A stretch of DNA of 18,906 nucleotides from NCBI GenBank assembly GCA_002862165.1, contig PKCL01000280.1, positions 1 through 18,906 on the forward strand, written 5' to 3'. A model generated the notes under the pieces. The model saw only the letters and a list, made by a program, of their open reading frames with translations. It was not told the DNA's origin and did no database searches. The stretch's first letter is position 1. Each line of letters opens with the position of its first letter. Below are positions 6,434 to 14,112 of the stretch, piece by piece. The stretch is from Planctomycetaceae bacterium (GTDB taxonomy: Bacteria; Planctomycetota; Planctomycetia; Pirellulales; UBA1268). The position numbers were made by a program, and so were the translations under genes.

Positions 6434-8137
6434 TTACATCATGCCAGGCATGCCACCCATGCCACCCATTCCGCCCATGCCAGGCATGCCACCCATTCCG
6501 CCCATGCCACCCATGCCGTGGTCGTGACCATGACCCTCTGGTTCCGCTTCTTCTTCGGAAGGGATCTCAGTAATCAGTGACTCTGTGGTGAGAAGAAGTG
6601 CTGCGACACTCGCGGCATTCTGAAGAGCTGTACGAACGACCTTTGCTGGATCGATTACGCCAGCACTGACAAGGTCACAATAGTCACCTTTGTCCGCATC
6701 ATACCCATCATTTTTACCTTTCATTTGACGCACTCGATTCACGACAACGGAGCCATCAAGTCCAGCATTATCTGCAATTGCTTCCAGTGGGTAATGGAGC
6801 GCATTTTTAACAATAGAAGCACCATGCTTTTCGTCGCCCTTGAGGCTAAGCTTTTCAATAACCTTCTCACCTCGGAGAAGAGCCACGCCGCCACCGGGCA
6901 CCACACCCTCTGCGAGCGCGGCTTGTGTAGCACTCTTCGCATCATCAATGAGTGCTTTACGTTCTTTCATTTCAGTTTCAGTTGCAGCACCAACATTTAT
7001 TTCGGCGACACCACCCGCAATTTTGGCGAGACGTTCCTGTAATTTTTCGCGATCATATTCGCTGGTGGTGGTCTCGATTTCGGCCCGAATTTGTGCTGCT
7101 CGGCTGTTGATAGCATCCTTCGTGCCACCCCCGCTTACGATTGTTGTATTTTCAGCAGCAATAATAACCTTCTTGGCTTTCCCAAGATCAGTAAGTTGCA
7201 CGGCATCTAGAGCAATTCCGAGGTCTTTGAAAATGGCCTGTCCGCCAGTAAGCACGGCAAGGTCACCCATCATTGCTTTTCGTCGGTCGCCGTACCCGGG
7301 TGCCTTGACGGCCACCGCTTGAACGATACCTCGTAGTTTGTTGACGACGAGTGTCGCGAGTGCCTCACCATCGACATCTTCAGCAATTATGACAAGTGGC
7401 TTACCAGCCTTGCTGATAGCTTCTAAAAGAGGAACCAGATTTTTTGCACTGGAAATTTTTTCCTCAAAAATAAGTATATAGGGATTTTCGAACTCACATA
7501 TTTGTGAGTCAGCATCAGTTACAAAGTGTGGCGAAAGGAATCCACGGTCAAATTGCATGCCTTCAACAACATTGACAAACGTTTCGGCCTGCTTTCCCTC
7601 TTCAACTGTAATGACCCCGTCTTTGCCAACTTTAAGAATGGCTTCTGCGAGGACGTTCCCGATTGTTGGATCGTTATTTCCGGCAATTGTTGCAATCTGC
7701 ATCAATTCCTTTTTGTTTTTCTCATTGATTGGGGATGCCAACCCATGGATTTCTTTCGATACGGCGTCAACTGCTTTGTGAATTCCTCTTGCTAACGCCA
7801 TTGCATCAGCACCCGCTGCGATCATTTTCAGTCCTTCACGAAAAATCGCTTCGGAGAGCACGGTAGCGGTTGTCGTTCCATCACCAGCAACATCATTTGT
7901 CTTACTGGCGGCTTCTTTGACGAGTTGCGCCCCGAGATTCTCAAATGAATTATCGAGTTCAATATCTTCAGCAACGGTAACCCCATCTTTTGTCACCTTC
8001 GGAGAGCCCCACCCTTTATCGAGTACCGCATTTCTGCCTCGCGGCCCAAGCGTACTTTTGACAGCTCGAGCGAGTTTCGAAACACCTGCAAGTAGAGGCT
8101 TGCGAGCCTCATCCTCAAACACCATTTGCTTTGCCAC
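6434..8137 (-). CDS. groEL1: chaperonin GroEL, paralogue with a long GGM tail
   Basis: A 567-residue Hsp60, first gene of the chaperone run. The ATP-site residues are intact (D51 in VTKDGVTVA, D86 in AGDGTTTATVL, Asp in LIDDAKSATQAALAEG, then GVVPGGGVALL). The helix after the hydrolysis Asp differs from the near-universal DALHATRAAVEEG kept by the second paralogue. The C-terminus carries an acidic and His-rich spacer (GHGHDHG) and an extended tail of Gly-Gly-Met and Gly-Met-Pro units, about twice the usual length, which would point into the folding cavity. The start is GTG at 8137, giving VAKQMVFEDEARKPLL (first residue Met in the protein); GAAGGAG lies 6 bases upstream. A longer frame from 8164 lacks such a site. 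Upstream is a 271-base spacer likely to hold the promoter. Confidence 0.96.
   Translation of the reverse strand: MAKQMVFEDEARKPLLAGVSKLARAVKSTLGPRGRNAVLDKGWGSPKVTKDGVTVAEDIELDNSFENLGAQLVKEAASKTNDVAGDGTTTATVLSEAIFREGLKMIAAGADAMALARGIHKAVDAVSKEIHGLASPINEKNKKELMQIATIAGNNDPTIGNVLAEAILKVGKDGVITVEEGKQAETFVNVVEGMQFDRGFLSPHFVTDADSQICEFENPYILIFEEKISSAKNLVPLLEAISKAGKPLVIIAEDVDGEALATLVVNKLRGIVQAVAVKAPGYGDRRKAMMGDLAVLTGGQAIFKDLGIALDAVQLTDLGKAKKVIIAAENTTIVSGGGTKDAINSRAAQIRAEIETTTSEYDREKLQERLAKIAGGVAEINVGAATETEMKERKALIDDAKSATQAALAEGVVPGGGVALLRGEKVIEKLSLKGDEKHGASIVKNALHYPLEAIADNAGLDGSVVVNRVRQMKGKNDGYDADKGDYCDLVSAGVIDPAKVVRTALQNAASVAALLLTTESLITEIPSEEEAEPEGHGHDHGMGGMGGMGGMPGMGGMGGMGGMPGMM
6437..6517 (-). repeat. 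tandem repeat encoding the GroEL1 Gly-Met tail
   Basis: Two near-identical 36-base units (about 6440-6475 and 6476-6511), built from smaller Gly-Gly-Met and Gly-Met-Pro codon blocks, encode the last 27 residues. The two units differ mainly in codon choice or block order, suggesting a duplication within the tail. Confidence 0.8.
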
Positions 8138-8143
8138 AAAAAG

Positions 8144-8150
8144 CTCCTTC
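8144..8150 (-). promoter_or_regulatory. Shine-Dalgarno of groEL1 (fixes GTG start)
   Basis: GAAGGAG on the minus strand, 6 bases from the GTG at 8137. It favours the GTG over an ATG nine codons upstream and over an internal ATG four codons downstream. Confidence 0.75.
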
Positions 8151-8320
8151 AAAAGCGTACTCAACGGACCTCTCGGTCATGAGATGGACTGTTCTGGCAG
8201 CCACATCGATATTCAGCAAACAAGAATGCAACCTTTGTGCCGGAGTGCCCAAAGTGTGGAAATTTTTTTTGGCTTTATTTTTTTGCCTTAATTTACAGTG
8301 TTTCTTCTGCTCTCGTTCTC

Positions 8321-8344
8321 TATCGTGGCGGCCTGCCGCCGATA
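8321..8344 (-). terminator. possible hairpin terminator of the M42 peptidase gene
   Basis: GGCGG (8327-8331) and CCGCC (8336-8340) form a GC-rich stem with a four-base loop, extended by TATC/GATA after a two-base bulge. It lies about 65 bases past the peptidase stop. No U-tract follows on the minus strand, so this is at best a weak or non-standard terminator. Confidence 0.25.
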
Positions 8345-8408
8345 CCAACAAGAGACGATGCCTTTTTGGCAGGTCCAGCACGTGACTCCATGAATTGCCG
8401 GAAACGGG

Positions 8409-9473
8409 CTACTTTGGGGACCAGTCAATGTCTCCCTCGAGATTTCGACAGAATGCAGCGAGAAGGTCTGCTGTGTTGTCAGCGTCTTCCAATGAAATTG
8501 TTTCAACTGCTGAATGCATATATCGGTTAGGCACACTGACAAGTCCGGTTGCAACACCACCTCGAGTGACCTGGAGGACATTGGCATCCGTCGGGGTTGC
8601 CCGGCCAAAAGCTGCAAGTTGAACTGGGATTTCGTTTGTGTCACCAGCTTGTAACAGCCGTTCGACCACTTGGGGGTTCATATTAGGTCCCCGATAGACC
8701 ACAGGTCCTTGGCCAAGTGAAATATCACCCTCCGTCTTCTTATCGATCGTTGGACAATCAGTGGCATGCGTGACATCAACAGCAATAGCGACATGCGGAT
8801 CGACCCGATGGCAGCTAGTTTTCGCGCCACGTAGCCCGATTTCTTCCTGTACGGTGGAAGCAACTGATAGAGCACAGGGTAGGGGGCCAGCAGCAACTGC
8901 TCGGCGAAATGCTTCGACAACGACCCAGAGACCAATTTTGTCGTCCATTGCTACAGATGCTGCAAGGCCGTTCCGAAGTGGTTGATATTTCAGTGCAAAG
9001 GTTGCGGAGTCTCCCACTCGAACAATCTCCTCAGCCTCTTCTTTTGTGCGAGCACCAATGTCAATCCATAGGTCCTTCATTTTGGGGACCGTCTTCCGCT
9101 CGTCTTCGGTCAGAAGGTGTATGGGTTTCCTACTCATGACTCCGGGAACCCCGCCATTGATAGTCCAGATGACAACATGAGACCCAATGAGTTGCATCGG
9201 ATCCCACCCACCGATGGGCTGTACCGATATATATCCATCACTGTCTATGTGCTGCACAATGAGCCCGATCTGATCACAGTGTCCAGCCAAAAACATTCGG
9301 CAGGTACCACCTGGATTTGCTGTTCCGATAACGTTTCCGTGTGCATCCGTTTCTATTTTTTCAGCACATGATTTCAGATATTCACGAACAATTTTTTGAA
9401 CGGGCTCCTCATAACCAGAAGCACTTGGTGTTTCAAGAATTTTGACCAGGAAATCATGGGCAGCTGTATCCAA
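8409..9473 (-). CDS. M42-family metallo-aminopeptidase
   Basis: A 354-residue cytoplasmic peptidase of family M42 (TET/glutamyl aminopeptidase/FrvX-like), which trims N-terminal residues from peptides as a large self-compartmentalising oligomer. All expected metal and catalytic residues are present: H65 and D67 in AGHCDQIG, D177 in AMDDKIG, E210-E211 in TVQEEIG, D233 in AVDVTH, and H320 in RYMHSAVE. The dimetal site should therefore be intact. Substrate preference cannot be read from the sequence. The start is TTG at 9473, supported by AAGGAG 8 bases upstream and by alignment to the family N-terminus (FLVKILETPSASGYE). It is divergent from hom and lies upstream of the chaperone genes on the same strand; a link to protein quality control is plausible but unproven. 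Confidence 0.9.
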   Translation of the reverse strand: MDTAAHDFLVKILETPSASGYEEPVQKIVREYLKSCAEKIETDAHGNVIGTANPGGTCRMFLAGHCDQIGLIVQHIDSDGYISVQPIGGWDPMQLIGSHVVIWTINGGVPGVMSRKPIHLLTEDERKTVPKMKDLWIDIGARTKEEAEEIVRVGDSATFALKYQPLRNGLAASVAMDDKIGLWVVVEAFRRAVAAGPLPCALSVASTVQEEIGLRGAKTSCHRVDPHVAIAVDVTHATDCPTIDKKTEGDISLGQGPVVYRGPNMNPQVVERLLQAGDTNEIPVQLAAFGRATPTDANVLQVTRGGVATGLVSVPNRYMHSAVETISLEDADNTADLLAAFCRNLEGDIDWSPK

Positions 9474-9657
9474 GGGTGAAACTCCTTACGGGGTCTATGT
9501 GGAAAATCGACAAGGCAAGACTACCAAACTTTTGTGCTCAGTGGGGCGATGCCGCATCGTCTGCGTGCTCAGCGCGCTTCGCTTCCAGTGAGACACGCAG
9601 CGATATACTCTTTTGAGACACGAATTCGAATGCATAATACACTTTTGGGATAACAAC
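9474..9657 (+). promoter_or_regulatory. divergent intergenic region, likely promoters for the M42 gene and hom
   Basis: 184 bases between divergent genes, so both should have promoters here. For hom, TATACT at 9604-9609 is a fair -10, giving a leader of about 40-50 bases, but the -35 (around 9582-9588) is poor. A 7-bp inverted repeat, CTGCGTG at 9561-9567 and CACGCAG at 9594-9600, overlaps the -35 position and is a candidate operator. Confidence 0.3.
9482..9487 (-). promoter_or_regulatory. Shine-Dalgarno of the M42 gene (fixes TTG start)
   Basis: AAGGAG on the minus strand, 8 bases from the TTG at 9473. There is no ATG near the family's usual N-terminus, so TTG is the best start. Confidence 0.65.
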
Positions 9658-10953
9658 ATGACGAGTCCTGTACGTATTGGCCTGATTGGCATGGGAACGG
9701 TAGGTACTGGTGTCGTACGTGTTCTTCAGGATTCTGCAGAACATATTTCGCGGCAGGCCGGCCGTGCTGTAATTGTTGAACATGTCGTCGTTCAGAATCC
9801 CAGCAAACCACGCAGTATCAAACTTCGAGGTCACCAAATATCGAATGAGTTCGCTCGGGTGCGGGACAATCCGGAGATCAGTATCGTCGCTCTTCTCCTA
9901 GGCGGTCTTGAGCCTGCACGTACGCTTGCTATTGAACTTTTGAAGAGCGGGAAAGACCTCGTAACTGCAAACAAGGCGTTACTGGCTGAGCATGGCCCCG
10001 AACTTTTTGAAGTTGCACATAAGGCAGGAAGGTCAATTGCTTTTGAAGCTGCTGTCGCGGGAGGGATTCCAATTGTGGCAGCCATATCCGAATGCCTTAC
10101 GGGAAATCAGATATCTTCGATTCGTGGAATTTTGAATGGTACGAGCAATTTTATCCTCACAAAAATGGAACAAGACGGTAGCGATTATCACGAGGTGCTG
10201 GAACTCGCTCAGGCTGAAGGATACGCAGAAGCTGATCCCACCATGGATGTTGACGGCACGGATGCCACACAAAAACTCGCCCTGCTGACACATCTTGCAT
10301 TTGGTCAATGGGTGCCATGGGCCAGCATCCCACGCTTTGGACTCGAATCAATTGACCAGGAACTGGTACGTTTTGCAGATGAGCTAGGATGCCGTGTCCG
10401 CGTGGTGGCTGACGCGTGTCGTAGTCATGACACGTTGTCATTACGAGTTGGGCCGGCACTTGTACGAAAGGGCACGCCTCTTGCAGAAACACAAGGTGCT
10501 TTCAACGCAGTGAGTGTGGTGGGACACGCGGTCGGCCCCTTGTTTTTTCATGGACTCGGTGCAGGGCAGATGCCAACGGCGTCGGCGGTTGTTGGAGACA
10601 TTATTAGTACTATTGTTGGACGTTCGGCCATTACGTTCGCCCAGTCTGGAGTGGTTGGGAAAATGCCGAAACCAGCCACCGTTGTTTCTGGGAGCGATGC
10701 CCCGAGCTTCCTGCGGCTTCATGTGACGGATAAGCCAGGCGTTTTGGCAGATTTGACTGGCATTCTTAGTGTTGAGGGTATATCCATTGACTCAGTGATC
10801 CAGCATCCTACCAAGGATGGAGAGGATGGAGTGCCACTGGTTATCATGACACATGCGTGTAGCGCTACGGCAATTGATCGGGCAGTTAAAGCTTTAGATC
10901 ACAACCCTGCGGTTACGAGTCCGATAAGCTGTCTCCCGGTGATCAACGAGTAA
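9658..10953 (+). CDS. hom: homoserine dehydrogenase with C-terminal ACT domain
   Basis: A 431-residue enzyme that reduces aspartate semialdehyde to homoserine with NAD(P)H, the branch step toward threonine and methionine. The N-terminal Rossmann domain starts with GLIGMGTVGTGVV; the dimerisation and catalytic region shows TANKALLAEHG, EAAVAGGIPI, NGTSNFIL and the conserved DGTDATQKLALL with the catalytic Lys. The last 80 or so residues form an ACT domain (LRLHVTDKPGVLADLTGILS), the usual site for threonine inhibition. The ATG at 9658 is preferred over the TTG at 9613, whose 15 extra residues are not family-like; the Shine-Dalgarno is weak (GGGA, 7 bases). It is the first of three plus-strand aspartate-pathway genes. 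Confidence 0.96.
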   Translation: MTSPVRIGLIGMGTVGTGVVRVLQDSAEHISRQAGRAVIVEHVVVQNPSKPRSIKLRGHQISNEFARVRDNPEISIVALLLGGLEPARTLAIELLKSGKDLVTANKALLAEHGPELFEVAHKAGRSIAFEAAVAGGIPIVAAISECLTGNQISSIRGILNGTSNFILTKMEQDGSDYHEVLELAQAEGYAEADPTMDVDGTDATQKLALLTHLAFGQWVPWASIPRFGLESIDQELVRFADELGCRVRVVADACRSHDTLSLRVGPALVRKGTPLAETQGAFNAVSVVGHAVGPLFFHGLGAGQMPTASAVVGDIISTIVGRSAITFAQSGVVGKMPKPATVVSGSDAPSFLRLHVTDKPGVLADLTGILSVEGISIDSVIQHPTKDGEDGVPLVIMTHACSATAIDRAVKALDHNPAVTSPISCLPVINE

Positions 10954-10982
10954 GCAAGGGATTGAAAGAGAAGTATCCTTCA

Positions 10983-12245
10983 ATGAAATATTTTATTCTG
11001 ATACCAGACGGTGCTGCTGATGAAGCACAGGAATCACTTGCGGGTCAGACGCCGCTCACAGCGGCATCCACGCCGATGCTTCAGCGGCTTGCTGAACAGG
11101 GCACGGTAGGGCTCACAAATCACGTGCCAGATTCGCTTCCCCCCGGCTCAGAGGTCGCGTGCATGAGTTTATTGGGGTACGACCCGATGCGATATTTTAC
11201 AGGTCGTGCACCGCTGGAGGCAGCAGCTAAGGGCATATCACTTGGACCCTCCGATTGGGCTGTTCGTTGCAATCTTGTTTCTATTGAGGACCAAGGTGAT
11301 GGCCCAATCATGGCGGACTTTACGGCTGATCATATCACCACAGAGGAAGCAACTGCTTTGCTCGAATCTGTGCAAAAAGGCCTTCAGTCAGACTTTCCAG
11401 CACTGAAGGGATGGAGTTTCGTTCCAGGTGTCAGTTACCGTAATTTATTGCTGTACCAGACAGACGACAATACTCAATGTGAATTAGGAGAAGACCTGCG
11501 TACGACTGCACCACATGATCGTGTCAATCAGCAAATCGCGGATGCATTTCCCCGAGGAACAGGAAGCAAACTGCTTACAGAGATCATGGCGCGTAGCGAG
11601 ACATGGTTACAAAACCATCCCGTAAATGAGGCTCGAAGGAAAAAAGGTCTCGGTGTCGCCACCCATATCTGGCTCTGGGGTGCTGGGCAGCGGCCAACGT
11701 TTCAGTCTTTTCGGTCACTTCATGATGTCGATGGAGTTATGATTACCGCAGTCGATCTGCTCCGCGGCCTGGCACGACTCGCAGGATGGCGTTGTCGCGA
11801 AGTTGAAGGGGCAACCGGTTATCTCGATACGGATTACACCGCAAAAGGAGCAGCTGCCATCGAGGAATTAAAATCATCGGATTTAGTCTGCGTGCATGTG
11901 GAGGCACCAGATGAAGCCGGGCATGAAGGAAATGCTGCTGCCAAAGTACAAGCATTAGAGGCAATAGATAAAGAAATATTGACGCCGGTGATGAAGCACC
12001 TAGACGCTGTCGCGGCCAATGGTGAGCCCTATCGAGTTCTTGTGTGTCCAGACCATCCAACGTTTTGTTCAACACAAATGCATTCGCGTGGCCAGGTGCC
12101 ATTCCTGATCGCAGGAGAGGGCATCAAAGCGTCTTCGGTAAAGTCGTATGATGAGGAGTCTGCATCAGCTGGTCCAACTGTGCCAACCGGCTCGACTCTT
12201 ATCGGGCATTTATTTGATAATACCTTAGCTGACGATATTGAGTAA
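10983..12245 (+). CDS. ApgM-like alkaline-phosphatase-superfamily enzyme, probable homoserine kinase
   Basis: A 420-residue protein of the archaeal-type cofactor-independent phosphoglycerate mutase group. Visible marks: KYFILIPDGAADE with metal-binding Asp at the N-terminus, the nucleophile Ser56 in PPGSEVACMSLLGYDP, the IWLWGAGQRP motif in the middle, HVEAPDEAGHEGN, and the metal-binding CPDHPTFCSTQMHS near the C-terminus. A named subgroup of this family (TIGR02535, proposed homoserine kinase) is found beside threonine genes; here the gene sits 29 bases after hom and 57 before lysC. I therefore infer that it phosphorylates homoserine rather than isomerising phosphoglycerate, replacing a GHMP-type ThrB. 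The ATG at 10983 is chosen over the TTG at 10962 because it gives the usual family N-terminus. Phosphoglycerate mutase remains possible. Confidence 0.85.
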   Translation: MKYFILIPDGAADEAQESLAGQTPLTAASTPMLQRLAEQGTVGLTNHVPDSLPPGSEVACMSLLGYDPMRYFTGRAPLEAAAKGISLGPSDWAVRCNLVSIEDQGDGPIMADFTADHITTEEATALLESVQKGLQSDFPALKGWSFVPGVSYRNLLLYQTDDNTQCELGEDLRTTAPHDRVNQQIADAFPRGTGSKLLTEIMARSETWLQNHPVNEARRKKGLGVATHIWLWGAGQRPTFQSFRSLHDVDGVMITAVDLLRGLARLAGWRCREVEGATGYLDTDYTAKGAAAIEELKSSDLVCVHVEAPDEAGHEGNAAAKVQALEAIDKEILTPVMKHLDAVAANGEPYRVLVCPDHPTFCSTQMHSRGQVPFLIAGEGIKASSVKSYDEESASAGPTVPTGSTLIGHLFDNTLADDIE

Positions 12246-12302
12246 TAATGAGTTGCTTGTCAGTTTGAACGAGGGAAACCTTTCCACGGCGGATTCATCT
12301 CT

Positions 12303-14063
12303 ATGACTCGAGTTGTTCAAAAATTTGGTGGAACGAGCGTAGCTGACCCCGAAAAGATCCTGCGCGCCGCAAAAAAAGCGGCTCGCAGACATGCTGCAGG
12401 CGATCAGGTTGTAGTTGTTGTGAGTGCGATGGGAAAGCAGACAGATACGCTTGTGCATCTTGCACAGCAGATCACTGACAGCCCGAGCGCACGCGAGATG
12501 GACATGCTGCTCTCAACAGGTGAGCAGGTCAGTGTTTCACTCTTCGCGATGGCTCTCCAGAGTATGGGCCATAAGGCAGTAAGTCTGACAGGTGGTCAAA
12601 TCGGCATACGTACTGATTCAAGCCATACCAAAGCCCGCATACAATCGATTTCGACGGATCACGTGAGCAAACTTCTTGACGGCGGAGCTATTGTGATAGC
12701 CGCTGGGTTTCAGGGATATGATTCGGACGGTAATATCACGACGCTTGGGCGAGGCGGCTCCGACACAACTGCAGTTGCACTCGCTGCTGTGTTGAATGCT
12801 GACTTCTGTGAAATCTATACCGATGTTGATGGAATCTACACAACGGATCCACGGGTGCATCCCAACGCAGCTCGTTTGTCGACGGTCAGCCATGATGAAA
12901 TGCTTGAGCTCGCGAGTCTTGGTGCGGGTGTGATGCATTCCCGATCCATCGAATTTGCCAAAAAGTTCGGCGTGCCGATTGTTGTTCGGTCGAGTTTTGA
13001 GGACGGGCCAGGAACGACCATTGTCCCATCTCAGTCATCAAGTCAACGTACTGTGAGCGGCGTTGCACTTGCCAAGAACGAGGCGAGAATCACCGTTGAG
13101 GACGTACCGGACAAACCGGGTGCAAGCCATCAGTTGTTCGCGGAACTTGCATCTGAAGGCATTGCAGTCGATATGATCATTCAAAACGCAGGCACCGGTG
13201 GTACTGCAGACATATCCTTTACGGTGACAGATGAGAATCTAGCTTCTGCTCTTCGAATCACAACAATCGTGGCAGATTCGATTGCAGCAGCAGGCGTGAC
13301 CCACAATGCCGATGTCGCGAAGGTGTCAATTGTCGGTGTTGGAATGGTTGGTGCAGAAGGGGTCGCCGCAAGACTGTTCCAGGCTGTCTCTGCCGCCGGT
13401 ATCAACGTTCATATGATCACAACAAGTGAGATTAAAATCTCCGTACTTGTTGATCGACAGGATGCGAAGAAGTGCGTACAGGCAGCCCATCAAGCATTTG
13501 ATCTTGATGGGTTCGTGGATGTGAGTTCTCCAGCCGCTGAGATTTCGACACAAAAATCAGATCCGTTGGAGGTAGTAAGAAGACTTGAGGGAATGGAAGA
13601 CTTGGCAATTGAAGACTGTCAGCTTGATATGTCGCAAGCACTTGTCACTTTTTTTAATCTTCCAAATACTCCGGGTGTCGCTGCAGATGTGTTTGAATCA
13701 GTGGGGCGGGCTGGGTTAAACGTGGATATGATCGTGCAAAGTTTTCCAAGAAATGGGAAGGCCGAGATTTCATTTACGGTCCCTGAATCTGATCGTGAGC
13801 GGGCCGTCGATGCTGCACGAAAGATTGCCAGCGATCTTGGAGCAAATGCCACTGATGTACCAAAGGTTGCGAAGCTTTCACTGACCGGAGTCGGTATTCG
13901 AAGTCATGCCGGTGTTGCAGATAAGCTCTTTGCGCCACTGGCCAGCGCAGGCGTCAATATTGACCTTATTAGCACGAGTGAGGTGAGAGTAAATGTTATT
14001 GTTTCAGCCGAGCATGGAGCAGGGTCTCTTAAAATTCTGAGAACTGCATTCGAGCTGGAATAA
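12303..14063 (+). CDS. lysC: aspartate kinase with four ACT domains
   Basis: A 586-residue enzyme making aspartyl phosphate, the entry to lysine, threonine and methionine synthesis. The kinase domain (about 1-245) shows KFGGTSVADPEKI, VVVVSAMGKQTD, LGRGGSDTTAVALAA, YTDVDGIYTTDPR and LGAGVMHSRSIEFAKK. It is longer than the usual enzyme of about 400 residues because two ACT pairs follow rather than one: pair one at about 260-405 (ITVEDVPDKPGASHQLFAEL, then VSIVGVGMVGAEGVAARLF) and pair two at about 436-586 (FFNLPNTPGVAADVFESVG, then LSLTGVGIRSHAGVADKLF). The pairs are clear copies of each other. Four-ACT aspartokinases are known from cyanobacteria. Control by threonine and lysine is likely but not shown by the sequence. 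Confidence 0.95.
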   Translation: MTRVVQKFGGTSVADPEKILRAAKKAARRHAAGDQVVVVVSAMGKQTDTLVHLAQQITDSPSAREMDMLLSTGEQVSVSLFAMALQSMGHKAVSLTGGQIGIRTDSSHTKARIQSISTDHVSKLLDGGAIVIAAGFQGYDSDGNITTLGRGGSDTTAVALAAVLNADFCEIYTDVDGIYTTDPRVHPNAARLSTVSHDEMLELASLGAGVMHSRSIEFAKKFGVPIVVRSSFEDGPGTTIVPSQSSSQRTVSGVALAKNEARITVEDVPDKPGASHQLFAELASEGIAVDMIIQNAGTGGTADISFTVTDENLASALRITTIVADSIAAAGVTHNADVAKVSIVGVGMVGAEGVAARLFQAVSAAGINVHMITTSEIKISVLVDRQDAKKCVQAAHQAFDLDGFVDVSSPAAEISTQKSDPLEVVRRLEGMEDLAIEDCQLDMSQALVTFFNLPNTPGVAADVFESVGRAGLNVDMIVQSFPRNGKAEISFTVPESDRERAVDAARKIASDLGANATDVPKVAKLSLTGVGIRSHAGVADKLFAPLASAGVNIDLISTSEVRVNVIVSAEHGAGSLKILRTAFELE

Positions 14064-14086
14064 GGGAAAGGTACTGATAGCTGTGG

Positions 14087-14108
14087 GAGACATCAGCCGG
14101 AGTGTCTC
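14087..14108. terminator. weak hairpin between converging lysC and the nuclease gene
   Basis: GAGACA (14087-14092) and TGTCTC (14103-14108) form a 6-bp stem with a 10-base loop in the 49-base space between the two convergent stops. No clear U-tract follows on either strand. The position fits a shared terminator, but the structure alone is weak. Confidence 0.3.
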
Positions 14109-14112
14109 ATCG

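Larger units (their letters stand above)
8138..8408 (-). promoter_or_regulatory. spacer upstream of groEL1, likely promoter region
   Basis: 271 bases without a convincing gene lie between the end of the M42 peptidase gene and groEL1, both on the minus strand. It holds two A-tracts when read on the minus strand (complements of T-runs at 8263-8270 and 8278-8284), which may act as a bent or UP-like element, and a TTGCAT hexamer downstream of them. No well-spaced -35/-10 pair, no heat-shock sigma-32-type promoter and no CIRCE repeat (TTAGCACTC-N9-GAGTGCTAA) is visible, so how the operon is heat-regulated is not shown by sequence. Confidence 0.35.

Noticed and set aside
8230..8256. CIRCE-like sequence upstream of groEL1 (GGGCACTCC resembles one CIRCE arm)
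   Set aside because: The second arm of TTAGCACTC-N9-GAGTGCTAA is missing at the right distance, so HrcA control is not supported.
9613..9657. Upstream TTG start for homoserine dehydrogenase
   Set aside because: The 15 added residues do not resemble the family and would overlap the likely promoter-leader; the ATG at 9658 gives the normal N-terminus.
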